Positions 33,802-42,550 of a DNA stretch of 64,000 nucleotides are shown one piece after another. A program made the position numbers and the translations under genes. This DNA comes from Marinigracilibium pacificum. Its GTDB lineage: Bacteria; Bacteroidota; Bacteroidia; Cytophagales; Cyclobacteriaceae. How positions within the stretch are numbered: the first letter of the stretch is position 1; every line of letters begins with the position of its first letter. The notes beneath the pieces were generated by a model. That model did no database searches and was not told the DNA's origin. It saw only the letters and a list, made by a program, of their open reading frames with translations. The stretch covers positions 202,762 through 266,761 of the forward strand of contig NZ_JABBNU010000010.1 of the NCBI RefSeq assembly GCF_012926615.1, in the 5' to 3' direction.

Positions 33802-34668
33802 ATGGATGCGTTAATAATTATATTGGCTGGATTTTTAGTAGCATTTAATTGTGGAATGCTTGGTAGTTTTCTTGTATTGAGAAAAATGGCCATGATAGGA
33901 GATGCTATATCTCATGCTGTTTTACCTGGAATAGTATTGGCATTTATGATTTCCGGAAGCAGGGAAAACTTGTTTATGATGATTGGTGCCGGAATTATTG
34001 GTGTACTTGTTACAGTAATGATTGAATTTCTAAGCAGAAAAGGAAAACTACCTGTCGATGCTGCCATAGGATACAGCTTTACCTTTCTATTTGCTATAGG
34101 CATTATATTATTAACAGCTTTTGCTGATGACGTTGACATAGATGAGCAATGCGTATTATATGGAGAAATAATTTATATTCCATTTAATGTCTGGGTGACG
34201 TCTGGAGGCATAACAATGGGACCAACAGCGTTATGGCTAATCGGGTTAAATACATTGTTAATAGTAGTTGTTACTTTCAGTTTTTACAAGGAATTATTAA
34301 TTACATCGTTTAATCCTGAATTTGCTCAGTCTATAGGAATAAAACCTGTAGTGTGGCACTATGTTTTGATGGGTCTTGTAAGTTATACTGCAGTATCAAG
34401 TTTTGAATCTGTTGGTGCAGTACTGGTGGTTGGTTTATTGATAATTCCTCCTGCAACGGCATACTTGATCAGCAATAAAATGAGCAAAATGTTATTTATA
34501 ACTACCATCTTAGCATTAATAACTTCGGTAGCAGGATATTATTTAGCATATTTATTTAATGTATCAGTAGCCGGAGCAATGATTACCGTTTGTGGCACAA
34601 TGTTTTTAATTGTATTTTGCTTTACTAAAGCAATGAACAAAAAAGTGATTGTTCCTGTTACTGAATGA
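33802..34668 (+). CDS. Mn/Zn ABC transporter permease, second subunit
   Basis: A 288-residue ABC-3 family permease with about eight helices. It carries the family segments LGSFLVLRKMAMIGDAISHAVLPGI and ESVGAVLVVGLLIIPPATAYL. A long periplasmic insert (about 110-140, DDVDIDEQCVLYGEIIYIPFNVW) is notable. Unlike the preceding permease it has no regulatory extension, so the transporter is probably a heterodimer of one fused and one plain permease. It begins two bases after the previous stop and ends the operon. Confidence 0.93.
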   Translation: MDALIIILAGFLVAFNCGMLGSFLVLRKMAMIGDAISHAVLPGIVLAFMISGSRENLFMMIGAGIIGVLVTVMIEFLSRKGKLPVDAAIGYSFTFLFAIGIILLTAFADDVDIDEQCVLYGEIIYIPFNVWVTSGGITMGPTALWLIGLNTLLIVVVTFSFYKELLITSFNPEFAQSIGIKPVVWHYVLMGLVSYTAVSSFESVGAVLVVGLLIIPPATAYLISNKMSKMLFITTILALITSVAGYYLAYLFNVSVAGAMITVCGTMFLIVFCFTKAMNKKVIVPVTE

Positions 34669-34712
34669 GAAATCTGTAAAAATTTGTACATTGTATGAAA
34701 ATCTAATACCGA

Positions 34713-35075
34713 ATGTCAGAGAATGAATTAATCGACTTGAATCAAGTAAGGAAAGTGGCTTACCAGGATCCTGAATTCACCATGGAGATTTTAAACATTT
34801 CTATGCAGGAGATTCCCAAAATTACCGAAGAGATAAGAAAAGCATTAAAGATTAAAGATGCAGAGGCATCAAAACAAGCCATTCATAAAATCAAGCCTAC
34901 TTTTTATACACTTGGTACCATTCATTATGGAGACCTTGCAAAAAAAGTACAGAATCATTTATCTAACGGAGGTGAATTGGAGGTTGTAATAGGAGAAATC
35001 GAAGAAATTATAGCGATAGAACCAGTAATTATAGAAGAAATACGTGAAAAACTTACAATACTTAGAGGAAACTGA
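34713..35075 (+). CDS. HPt-domain phosphotransfer protein
   Basis: A 120-residue protein that is little more than a histidine phosphotransfer domain. A four-helix pattern includes the phosphoacceptor in AIHKIKPTFYTLG (His58, with Lys61 and the following aromatic/Gly like the HTLKGSSxxLG motif). There is no kinase or receiver gene next to it. Multi-step relays need an HPt between two receivers, so it may serve the kinase pair near 15.9-20.5 kb or others elsewhere. The start is an ATG shortly after the transporter operon. Confidence 0.8.
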   Translation: MSENELIDLNQVRKVAYQDPEFTMEILNISMQEIPKITEEIRKALKIKDAEASKQAIHKIKPTFYTLGTIHYGDLAKKVQNHLSNGGELEVVIGEIEEIIAIEPVIIEEIREKLTILRGN

Positions 35076-35129
35076 GTTTCTTTGGTATCTTTTTTGATTT
35101 CACAGCGTTATATATACAAACTTAATATT

Positions 35130-35606
35130 ATGAGAATACTGCTAAGTCTTTTTGTTTTAACCTTAACTTTTAGTGCAAGTGATATTATTGCTCAGGACAG
35201 TAAGATTAATTGGCTCACTCCTGCAGAACTAGAAGCTAAGATAAACGAAGAACCAAGAAAGATCTTTTTTGATGTTTATACTGATTGGTGTGGTTGGTGT
35301 AAAGTGATGGACAGAGATACCTTTTCAGATCAAAAGGTGATAGACTTTGTAAACGAGAACTATTATGCTGTAAAGCTTGATGCTGAGAGCCAGGAAAATT
35401 TTAACTTCATGGGACAAATGGCTTCAGGTGTAGGTCTTGCAAGATCATTCAGAGTCAACTCCTACCCTACAATTGTTTTCATGGATGAAAAAATGACAAC
35501 TGTTTATCCAGTACCAGGATTTAGAAAAGCAGATGAATTTGTCAAGATTCTAAAAAAAATTGACGAAATGAATTTTGCCCCTTCTCAAGAGCAAGATGCT
35601 AACTAA
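35130..35606 (+). CDS. secreted thioredoxin-family protein
   Basis: A 158-residue thioredoxin-like protein with a signal peptide (MRILLSLFVL to about residue 21). Start 35130 is preferred over an upstream TTG at 35082 because it begins directly at the signal peptide. The active site DWCGWCK gives redox cysteines Cys54 and Cys57, preceded by IFFDVYTDW. SYPTIVFMDE holds the cis-Pro. It belongs to the thioredoxin_7/DsbD-gamma-like periplasmic reductases. The target is unknown; the strong terminator behind it makes it a single transcript with or without the HPt gene. Confidence 0.9.
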   Translation: MRILLSLFVLTLTFSASDIIAQDSKINWLTPAELEAKINEEPRKIFFDVYTDWCGWCKVMDRDTFSDQKVIDFVNENYYAVKLDAESQENFNFMGQMASGVGLARSFRVNSYPTIVFMDEKMTTVYPVPGFRKADEFVKILKKIDEMNFAPSQEQDAN

Positions 35607-35623
35607 AAAATATTAACCGAAAA

Positions 35624-35655
35624 TAAAGGGCAGCTGTTATCAGTTGCCCTTTTTT
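35624..35655 (+). terminator. intrinsic terminator after the thioredoxin gene
   Basis: 12-bp stem AAAGGGCAGCTG/CAGTTGCCCTTT with one G-T pair, loop TTAT and a short T-tract. Confidence 0.85.
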
Positions 35656-35717
35656 ATTACTATATTATATATACGACCTAACAATATGCCTGTTCTTTCA
35701 TACTTAAATCAATCTTC

Positions 35718-38012
35718 ATGGTTCGATTTACTACATTGGTGTTATCAGCAGTCATATATGTATGCATTTTTCAAGTGATTAATGCACAGAATACCTTTGT
35801 AAGTGGTAAAGTAATCGATTCTGAAACAGGTGACCCCATCCCTTTTTGTCACATTTTTGTAAAAAACACCCAATCAGGTACTATAGCTGATTCAGTAGGT
35901 TTTTTTACTTTAAAAATATCTTCTATCAATGACTCAATAAAAGTATCCTTTATCGGTTATTCTCATACTGAATTTACTGTTGAGCATTTCATTAGCCAGT
36001 CAAATCCTGTGGTTTACCTGGCTCCTATAAATACAAACCTTAAAGAAGTTGCAGTTTATGGACAACGATTAAATAAAAATCAGGTAATAAAAGAAATAAG
36101 TAATAACAAATACACCATTGATGCTGCTCAGTTAAATAATTTACCTTCGTTAACTGGTGAAGCTGACATAATAAAGTCTTTAACCCTCCTTCCCGGGACT
36201 GTGAAAGGAATTGAAGGATCCTCAGATATTTTTGTCAGAGGTGGTGATGCTGACCAAAACCTTATTATTTTTAACGGTGCACCTGTATTTACCACCGGAC
36301 ACCTTTTCGGATTTCTTTCTGTTTTTAATCCTGAAGTAATAGAGAATGTAAGTCTTTATACAGGAGCTTTTCCTGCGAAATATGGAGGGCGACTTTCTTC
36401 AATAATAGATATAAATTCAAAACCTTTAGATCAGGATCACTGGAATTATAAGGTGAACCTTGGAACAATTTCTTCTTCAATTAAAGCTGAAGGTCCAGTA
36501 TTTAAGGATAAAATAAATATCCTTATTGCTGGAAGAAGAACGTATATTGATCAGCTAGGAACCCTTTTCAATTTTGATGTGCCTTATTTCTTCTATGATC
36601 TAAATGCACAGCTTGACTTTAAAATAAATAAAAATTTCACTGCCTCATATCACTTTTATATGGGTGAGGATGTGATGAAACTCAGAAGAAACAGAAATGA
36701 CAGTTCTGAAAACAAAACTGACTTTATTCTTCAAAATTATACACATACTCTAAAGATAAGAGGCAATCTTAACAGAAAATTATTAAGTATACTTAATATA
36801 TACGTTACTGAGTTTAAATATAAGATCAATAGTAAGTTTGAAGATAACATACTAAGTGCTGTTTCTGACCTAAAAGAGTATGGCATCAAGCATCATTTAC
36901 AATTGAAAAGCAATGTTTTTAGTCAATTCAATTTTGGATATGAAATAATAAATCATGACATATCACCTAACCTGATAAATACTTCAGGAGAGATATCATC
37001 TTATCTTCCCTCCTCATCCGGAAAATCAAAAGAAGTAATTGAATGGTCTGCCTACAGTGATATTCAATTTCAAAAATCAAAATTCACTTTAGATATCGGG
37101 ATGAGATTAAGTAATGTTATTTTGTCTAAAAATATATTTTACTTTAATCCGGAACCCAGAGTATCCATAACATTAGATGCAAGTGACAATTTAGCATTTA
37201 ATTCTTCTTATTCAAGGATGGTTCAATATTTACACCGTGTATCCAGCAGTGCATTTACACTACCAACAGATTTATGGTATCCGGTAACCACATCTATAAG
37301 ACCTCAAATTGCTGACCAGTTAAATTTTGGTATGATATGGTCATCAAAAAAAATACCATTGGTAATAAAGTCGGATCTGTTTTATAAAAAGATGAACAAC
37401 CTCATTGAATTTGAAGAAGGAACAAACCTAACATTAAACAATGATTTTGAATCCAGACTTATCCAGGGCCAGGGTAATTCTTATGGTTGGGAAATTTTCT
37501 TGCAAAAAACTCAGGGTAAATGGTTATCTAATCTTTCATATACCTTATCATGGTCTAATCGCCAATTTGATAAAATTAACAATGGAGAGGAATTTCGGGC
37601 TAGGTATGATAGAAGACATAACCTTATTTTCACAAATCAATATAATATAAACAACAAATGGAATGTATCAGCAGTCTGGGAGTTTATTAGCGGTGCAAGG
37701 TTTACTCCTATTCTCGGATATTATGCAACAATAAACTCTTCGATGACTGGTATTGATTTAATTCCGCAATATCCAAAAAGAAATAGTGTATCATTGAACG
37801 ATACACATAGATTAGATTTGAATATCTCTTTTTCACCTGAAACTAAAAGAAATATCGACTGGAAATTCATGCTCAATTTGTATAATGTTTATAACCGAAC
37901 TTCTCCGGTTGCAATTGATGTTGTTTATGACACAAATTCCGGAAAATATAAATATGAGCAACCAGGGCTTTTGGGCTTTTTACCAACGTTAAATATTATA
38001 GCCGAATTTTAA
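35718..38012 (+). CDS. TonB-dependent receptor with CarboxypepD-like N-terminal domain
   Basis: A 764-residue outer-membrane receptor. A signal peptide (to about residue 23) is followed by a carboxypeptidase-regulatory-like domain (about 27-105, VSGKVIDSETGDPIPFCHIFVKNT), a plug domain (about 135-230, GIEGSSDIFVRGGDADQNLIIFNGAPV) and a beta-barrel of alternating strands to a C-terminal aromatic end (LNIIAEF). It imports an unidentified ligand using TonB. It is coupled to the next gene (one base between), a DUF4249-like lipoprotein, the usual partner of this receptor class in Bacteroidota. Confidence 0.93.
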   Translation: MVRFTTLVLSAVIYVCIFQVINAQNTFVSGKVIDSETGDPIPFCHIFVKNTQSGTIADSVGFFTLKISSINDSIKVSFIGYSHTEFTVEHFISQSNPVVYLAPINTNLKEVAVYGQRLNKNQVIKEISNNKYTIDAAQLNNLPSLTGEADIIKSLTLLPGTVKGIEGSSDIFVRGGDADQNLIIFNGAPVFTTGHLFGFLSVFNPEVIENVSLYTGAFPAKYGGRLSSIIDINSKPLDQDHWNYKVNLGTISSSIKAEGPVFKDKINILIAGRRTYIDQLGTLFNFDVPYFFYDLNAQLDFKINKNFTASYHFYMGEDVMKLRRNRNDSSENKTDFILQNYTHTLKIRGNLNRKLLSILNIYVTEFKYKINSKFEDNILSAVSDLKEYGIKHHLQLKSNVFSQFNFGYEIINHDISPNLINTSGEISSYLPSSSGKSKEVIEWSAYSDIQFQKSKFTLDIGMRLSNVILSKNIFYFNPEPRVSITLDASDNLAFNSSYSRMVQYLHRVSSSAFTLPTDLWYPVTTSIRPQIADQLNFGMIWSSKKIPLVIKSDLFYKKMNNLIEFEEGTNLTLNNDFESRLIQGQGNSYGWEIFLQKTQGKWLSNLSYTLSWSNRQFDKINNGEEFRARYDRRHNLIFTNQYNINNKWNVSAVWEFISGARFTPILGYYATINSSMTGIDLIPQYPKRNSVSLNDTHRLDLNISFSPETKRNIDWKFMLNLYNVYNRTSPVAIDVVYDTNSGKYKYEQPGLLGFLPTLNIIAEF

Positions 38013-38013
38013 T

Positions 38014-38841
38014 ATGACTAAATTATTCTACATATTGATACTAATGCTTTTGATAGGCTGTATACCTGATCCGTTACCTGTTGATAATATTCCTGATCTC
38101 AAAAGACAACCTGTAGTAACTAATTTTAATACTGCTGAATCTTTTCTTAACCTTATTATTACCCAAAATTTCCCGGTTGAAACTAGAGTTTCAGATGATG
38201 AACTTGACTCTCTTGTCAGATCATTATTTTTAAAAGAATTATATATTAAAGTTTATGTATCAGGAATGGAATATTCTCTCGATGAATATCTTAATGGAGT
38301 TTATTACAGCCCAACCATACCAAAATTACCAGGGGAAGAATACAAAATTGAGTTTGAAAACCCATTCAATGGTAAAGCTGTATCCTCCACTGCTGAGCTT
38401 ATGGAAAAGGTAGGTTTTGCCAGACTAGAATCTAATTTAAAGAAAACTGAATTTGACACGTTATTACAAGTTAACTATGAAATAAATGATCCAATTGGAA
38501 AAAATTGGTATATGATAAATGTAAAGGAGTTATCGAGTGATTTCTTTATTCTTGAGACACCATATGTTGAATTAATCGAAGATGCGATTGATACATTAGA
38601 TCAAAGAATTTCCGGATCCTTTACTATACCTTTCAAAGATTTTCAACCTCAAGATACAATTTTGATTTCCTTGTCAAATATTGATCAAACATATTTTGAG
38701 TTTCTCGATCAAAGGAAAAGTCAGCAGTTTATTCTAATTGAGGAATTATCAGATCCCATCACTTATAATACCAATATTAATAATGGATTAGGCATTTTTA
38801 CCTTACATCAACCAGACATTCATATAATATTTCCTGAGTAA
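38014..38841 (+). CDS. DUF4249-like outer-membrane lipoprotein
   Basis: A 275-residue lipoprotein. The lipobox MLLIGC places the lipidated Cys at 16. The body includes EYKIEF and a later FxLEP-type strand pattern and matches the all-beta DUF4249 family that pairs with TonB receptors. The protein lies one base after the receptor gene, implying a common transcript and probably a ligand-capture or lid role at the cell surface, as with SusD-like partners. The residue-level match to DUF4249 is only approximate. Confidence 0.78.
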   Translation: MTKLFYILILMLLIGCIPDPLPVDNIPDLKRQPVVTNFNTAESFLNLIITQNFPVETRVSDDELDSLVRSLFLKELYIKVYVSGMEYSLDEYLNGVYYSPTIPKLPGEEYKIEFENPFNGKAVSSTAELMEKVGFARLESNLKKTEFDTLLQVNYEINDPIGKNWYMINVKELSSDFFILETPYVELIEDAIDTLDQRISGSFTIPFKDFQPQDTILISLSNIDQTYFEFLDQRKSQQFILIEELSDPITYNTNINNGLGIFTLHQPDIHIIFPE

Positions 38842-38891
38842 GTAGTTTAAGTTCAGAACCAAATCCAGTTAATTTGCAGAAATTTTAGAAA

Positions 38892-39206
38892 ATGAATTGT
38901 GATATCTGTTCAACTTCTCTCTCAAATAGCAAAATAGAAATTCCGAATAAAGTATTGGTTGAAAAACTTGCTTTGCCAGAGCAGATCTGTAATAACTGTT
39001 TGGACAGTAAATTATCTCAAGAAATTAATCTGATCAAAAGTAAAGAAAAGGAAAACTACCTTTTTGATAAGAATTGGAGAAATAATAAGCTTATTGAAGG
39101 TCTGGATTTCTATTATGAAAATGGACTTATGGTGCTAACAGAATACTTCCATGTTAAAAAAGGATATTGCTGCGAAAATGGTTGCAGACATTGCCCCTAT
39201 AACTGA
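38892..39206 (+). CDS. small Cys-rich protein (DUF5522-like)
   Basis: A 104-residue protein with two cysteine regions. The N-terminus has CDIC and CNNC pairs, resembling the Cys-rich CWC type. The C-terminus YFHVKKGYCCENGCRHCPYN matches the DUF5522 ending 'KRGYCCxxGCRHCPY', a likely metal-binding knuckle. Function is unknown. A TTAATTTGCAG sequence about 20 bases upstream may be its -7 region. The 3' end overlaps the convergent membrane-protein gene by ten bases. Confidence 0.82.
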   Translation: MNCDICSTSLSNSKIEIPNKVLVEKLALPEQICNNCLDSKLSQEINLIKSKEKENYLFDKNWRNNKLIEGLDFYYENGLMVLTEYFHVKKGYCCENGCRHCPYN

Positions 39207-39691
39207 TCCATTTCTATATAACCTGCATCTTTTAATAAATCAATAACAGGTTGATAATCGGTCATATTAAATAAAGTATCTGCTAAATATATATTTCTCT
39301 TTCTGATTTTCACACCGTCATTGAAATGTACGACAAACTTGGATCTTGTCAACCCAGTAATTCCCTTTTGAAATGAAACATGAGTTATATCCTGCTTTTT
39401 TATTTTCTTTATTGCTACATTGATTATACAATCAAATAAACCGTAAGCAAAATAAAGACTCAAGAGAGAAAACAAAATTACCGGGATTAATTTGGTGTTT
39501 TGATAATATTCATAGGCCAGAAATAACATTCCGATAGAAAAGACTCCATAAAACATTAAGTTAAATGTTTTGGTAAGCTTAAAATCATTTGCCAAAATAA
39601 TACTAGCACTATCCTTGTCTGAGATGATTATTTCTTCTTCACTCAAATAGCAAAATCCATTTTGTGTTCTGAAAAATTTAATACTGTTCAT
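39197..39691 (-). CDS. hypothetical membrane protein, 164 residues
   Basis: A 164-residue protein with a short soluble N-terminus, two membrane helices (about 45-60, FGVFSIGMLFLAYEY region, and 70-92, LIPVILFSLLSLYFAYGLFDCI), and a C-terminal domain with VHFNDGVKIRKRNIYLADTLFNM. I do not recognise a family. The overlap of ten bases with the Cys-rich gene and a separate promoter region upstream give no functional context. Confidence 0.65.
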   Translation of the reverse strand: MNSIKFFRTQNGFCYLSEEEIIISDKDSASIILANDFKLTKTFNLMFYGVFSIGMLFLAYEYYQNTKLIPVILFSLLSLYFAYGLFDCIINVAIKKIKKQDITHVSFQKGITGLTRSKFVVHFNDGVKIRKRNIYLADTLFNMTDYQPVIDLLKDAGYIEMDQL

Positions 39692-39990
39692 TTCAAGTCA
39701 GAATGTTTTGTCAAAAATACTCCTTAATTATAAAAGAATCATGAATCATCATGATTATTGGAATGATAATCTTAGCGCCCTAACCAAATGTAACATTTAT
39801 TTCGTGATCAAACTAGTATCAATTTAATTAATTATAAAATTGATAAAATATTAGGTATTCTAAATATATTCTTTTAAAACTAATCATTATAATCAAATCA
39901 TTAACTATTTCGCAATATTTAACATGATAAAAACATGCAATTCCAAATGAGTTAACAATCAAAAGGCAATTTTGAACAAACAAAAAAACT
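39692..39990. other. divergent intergenic region with an inverted repeat
   Basis: 299 bases, AT-rich. It contains an 8-bp inverted repeat AATCATGA/TCATGATT (39737-39756) and an ATATTAGGTATTCTAAATATAT relative of the operator motif (about 39847-39868). No further gene was found. Confidence 0.55.
39737..39756. repeat. 20-bp inverted repeat, possible operator
   Basis: Arms AATCATGA and TCATGATT are perfect complements with a 4-base loop, 46-65 bases upstream of the minus-strand gene ending at 39197. Confidence 0.4.
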
Positions 39991-40257
39991 ATGGAACAGA
40001 TAAATTGCTGGAAAAGTGAAAGCCTTCTAATGGTTAAGCAAAGTCATCGGATAAACAACAAATACACCTTCAATTATTATGTTATAGACATTAATAGTGG
40101 AGATACACAAAATATAAGTGATGATCATTTTGAACATCTTTTAAGCGTTTTAAACACACAATTATTAGAACCAAAAGATCAGGAAAAGCTTATTACATGG
40201 GTTAAATGGCAATTACAGAAGCACATTTACAGAATGGATGATTTGTATATGATCTAA
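39991..40257 (+). CDS. hypothetical small protein, 88 residues
   Basis: A small cytosolic protein with a strand-rich N-terminal half (LLMVKQSHRINNKYTFNYYVIDINSGDTQNIS) and a helical C-terminal half with a WVKWQLQKHIYR segment. I recognise no family. It is preceded by an AT-rich spacer, and its stop interlocks with the stop of the convergent outer-membrane protein gene (CTAA at 40254-40257). Confidence 0.5.
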   Translation: MEQINCWKSESLLMVKQSHRINNKYTFNYYVIDINSGDTQNISDDHFEHLLSVLNTQLLEPKDQEKLITWVKWQLQKHIYRMDDLYMI

Positions 40258-41519
40258 AACGTTTCGTTTAGATTAAAATATAACCCTCTTTCTCCATATT
40301 TACCCCAGGCATAATCTATTGTAACATTTGCCCTGCTTTTAGAATTTAGCATAACCCTGAGACCCAAACCTGCTGCAGGATCTATATTATCCATAAATTT
40401 GATTCCTGCTGGTTTGCTAGAAGCTGTTGTTGCATTCACAAACGCAACCAATCCCAACAGATCAGGATATTTTTTTAAGATCGGAGGAAGAGGTACTCTA
40501 TATTCCATTTCAGCATAACCAACATTTTCGCCTCTGAATCTACCCTGTGTATATGCCCTTCCGGATCTACCATAAACATCCCATCCTACAGCTGGTAAAT
40601 TCATGTATGGAAGGGTGCCACTTGTTTGAATATTTGTATACAACCAAATAGCCAAAAGGTGTCTTGGTTTCTTCTTGGATAAACTATAATAATCTCTAAA
40701 TTCGGCCCACAAGCTTGTTGAATTCTTATCACTTCCTAAAAATTCAGGATTCACTCGAAATGTGATTAACGAATACATACCTTTATATGGATTAATCGCA
40801 TTATCTCTGCTATCATAAGCAGCATTTAAGCTTATTCCTGACAACCAATATTCTTCAGGGTTAAAACCATTATCAACGCTATATTTATAATGACTCGTAT
40901 ATTTTATCCCCTCTCCCTCTGAATTATCAACATCTAACTCTACGTCATCTATATCAAAATGGTAATCCAGGTGATATCCTAAACCCAAATAGAAATTGTC
41001 CTTTACCTTTCTAAATGCTGTTTCATGAAACCTTACCAGACTAAAAAACATCATTTGATCATCTGGAATAGGCTGGCTGGTAATTCCATTTATAGTTATT
41101 CCATTCCCTACAGGCTTTTCACTTTGAGGACCAGTGCCCAAGCCATAAGTGGGTTGATTTGTAATAAGGTATCTCCAATCGCCTAGAAAATTCCATTTTT
41201 CCTTATTAGAAAAGACATTGCTTTTTAAAATTAAGGCCAATTGTTTTTTGGTTGAATAAGTCAAGGCAAGAAATGCAGAGGAAATCCGAGTATCATTTGG
41301 ATCGCCAAGATACATTCCTCCGGATGCAGCAACTCCGTAAATAAAACCTGATGTAGGATTTGATGCTATAGCAGGAAGAGGAGTAAAATATAGCTTCCCC
41401 TTTTTAATTTGCTCATTATCTGACGTAACAGAATCCTTTTCCTGACCAATCATAGGCAGCATAAAGGTGAAACAAAGAAAAATAAATACAGCTTTGATTT
41501 TCTGTGGATTATTCATCAA
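40254..41519 (-). CDS. Omp85/BamA-like outer-membrane protein
   Basis: A 421-residue protein with a signal peptide (ends near MIGQ, residue 25) and a predicted 16-strand barrel. Features of the surface antigen D15 barrel are visible: KGMYSLITFRVNPEF, GGRFRGENVGYAEMEYR, and the C-terminal LGLRVMLNSKSRANVTIDYAWG and final Phe. No POTRA domains are recognisable, so it is shorter than BamA (about 800) and more like the Bacteroidota BamA/TamA barrel proteins. The substrate is unknown. The adjacent LpxL-like gene is upstream on the same strand. Confidence 0.85.
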   Translation of the reverse strand: MMNNPQKIKAVFIFLCFTFMLPMIGQEKDSVTSDNEQIKKGKLYFTPLPAIASNPTSGFIYGVAASGGMYLGDPNDTRISSAFLALTYSTKKQLALILKSNVFSNKEKWNFLGDWRYLITNQPTYGLGTGPQSEKPVGNGITINGITSQPIPDDQMMFFSLVRFHETAFRKVKDNFYLGLGYHLDYHFDIDDVELDVDNSEGEGIKYTSHYKYSVDNGFNPEEYWLSGISLNAAYDSRDNAINPYKGMYSLITFRVNPEFLGSDKNSTSLWAEFRDYYSLSKKKPRHLLAIWLYTNIQTSGTLPYMNLPAVGWDVYGRSGRAYTQGRFRGENVGYAEMEYRVPLPPILKKYPDLLGLVAFVNATTASSKPAGIKFMDNIDPAAGLGLRVMLNSKSRANVTIDYAWGKYGERGLYFNLNETF

Positions 41520-41540
41520 AAAATAACTTCAGGTTAAATA

Positions 41541-42431
41541 TTAATCTTCTTTAGGCTTTTGCTTTTTCCATCTGTTATGTGTCCAAAGCCAGTAAGCAGG
41601 CTGTTCAAGAATATCCTTTTCCATTAGTTTGGTATACTTACTAGTAATTTCACCTTTTTCTACCGTCTTGGGATCTTCAACAACATTTTCAAATGTCAAT
41701 TCATAATACCCTCTCTTAATCTTTTTGATATGTAAATAAACAACTGAATAATCATATCTTACTGAGTATCTTTCTGTTCCAAACATAACTGCTGTTTCCT
41801 GACCAAGAAATTCAGTCCAATAAACATTTGATTTAGATTTTCTAGGTGACTGATCAGCTGCAAATGCCATCAATGAGGGTTTATCACGCTTTGTATTAAA
41901 AAATCTCAAAGTATCATTTTTGGCAACCAGGTTCATTCCAAATTTAGACCTGGACTTATGAATTACCTTATCAAAAAATTTATTTGACAGTGGTGCATAT
42001 ATCACTGCAATATGACAGGCATTTTGCGGGAATTGTGCTGGGAAGGCAACCGCAGCCATTTCCCAGTTATTATGGTGAGCACATACCAAAGATACATTTC
42101 TACCTTTATTAATATGATCAATATATACTTCCGGGTTTGTAACCCTACAGCGTTTGATGGCTTCCTTCCTGGAGATAGTAAATAGTTTTACACTCTCTAT
42201 CATCAGATCACAAAAATGCTTATAAAATTCTTTTGCAAGTTCTTTAATTTCATCTTCAGATTTATCGGGGAATACCCTTTTCATATTACTGAAAACTACT
42301 TTTTTCCTGTAGCCAATCAAATAATAAGCTATCAAATAGAATAAATCTGATAGTAAGTATAAAATCCCCATCGGCAATAAAGAAAGGGGAAAGATCAAAA
42401 CATAATAAAAAAATGCAGTTATATAATACAT
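41541..42431 (-). CDS. lysophospholipid/lipid A acyltransferase (LpxL/HtrB family)
   Basis: A 296-residue membrane acyltransferase. The N-terminus has one or two hydrophobic helices (1-38). The catalytic HxxxxE-type motif is in VCAHHNNWEMAAVAFP, and the FGTERYSVRYDYSVVYLHIK region follows. The family adds secondary acyl chains to lipid A or related lipids in the inner membrane. Chain preference is unknown. It is the upstream neighbour of an outer-membrane barrel gene on the same strand. Confidence 0.88.
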   Translation of the reverse strand: MYYITAFFYYVLIFPLSLLPMGILYLLSDLFYLIAYYLIGYRKKVVFSNMKRVFPDKSEDEIKELAKEFYKHFCDLMIESVKLFTISRKEAIKRCRVTNPEVYIDHINKGRNVSLVCAHHNNWEMAAVAFPAQFPQNACHIAVIYAPLSNKFFDKVIHKSRSKFGMNLVAKNDTLRFFNTKRDKPSLMAFAADQSPRKSKSNVYWTEFLGQETAVMFGTERYSVRYDYSVVYLHIKKIKRGYYELTFENVVEDPKTVEKGEITSKYTKLMEKDILEQPAYWLWTHNRWKKQKPKED

Positions 42432-42463
42432 TTAAGGCCTGGAATTTATTTTGGCTACAAAAA

Positions 42464-42480
42464 TCCTAATAATCAGGTTA
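42464..42480. repeat. 17-bp intergenic repeat, copy 2
   Basis: TCCTAATAATCAGGTTA identical to 26171-26187, here upstream of the acyltransferase gene and between two minus-strand genes. Both copies are followed by an AAAGAAAAA stretch. Confidence 0.5.
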
Positions 42481-42550
42481 TGAATAAAGAAAAATACAAT
42501 TTTTTATCCTTCTTCTGTTCTATAAAACTTATTTCATTACAATAAACATT

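Noticed and set aside
36781..36800. Perfect TTAAGTATACTTAA palindrome as an operator
   Set aside because: It is inside the TonB receptor gene in frame as Leu-Ser-Ile-Leu-Asn and may be coincidental; kept only as part of the dispersed motif observation.
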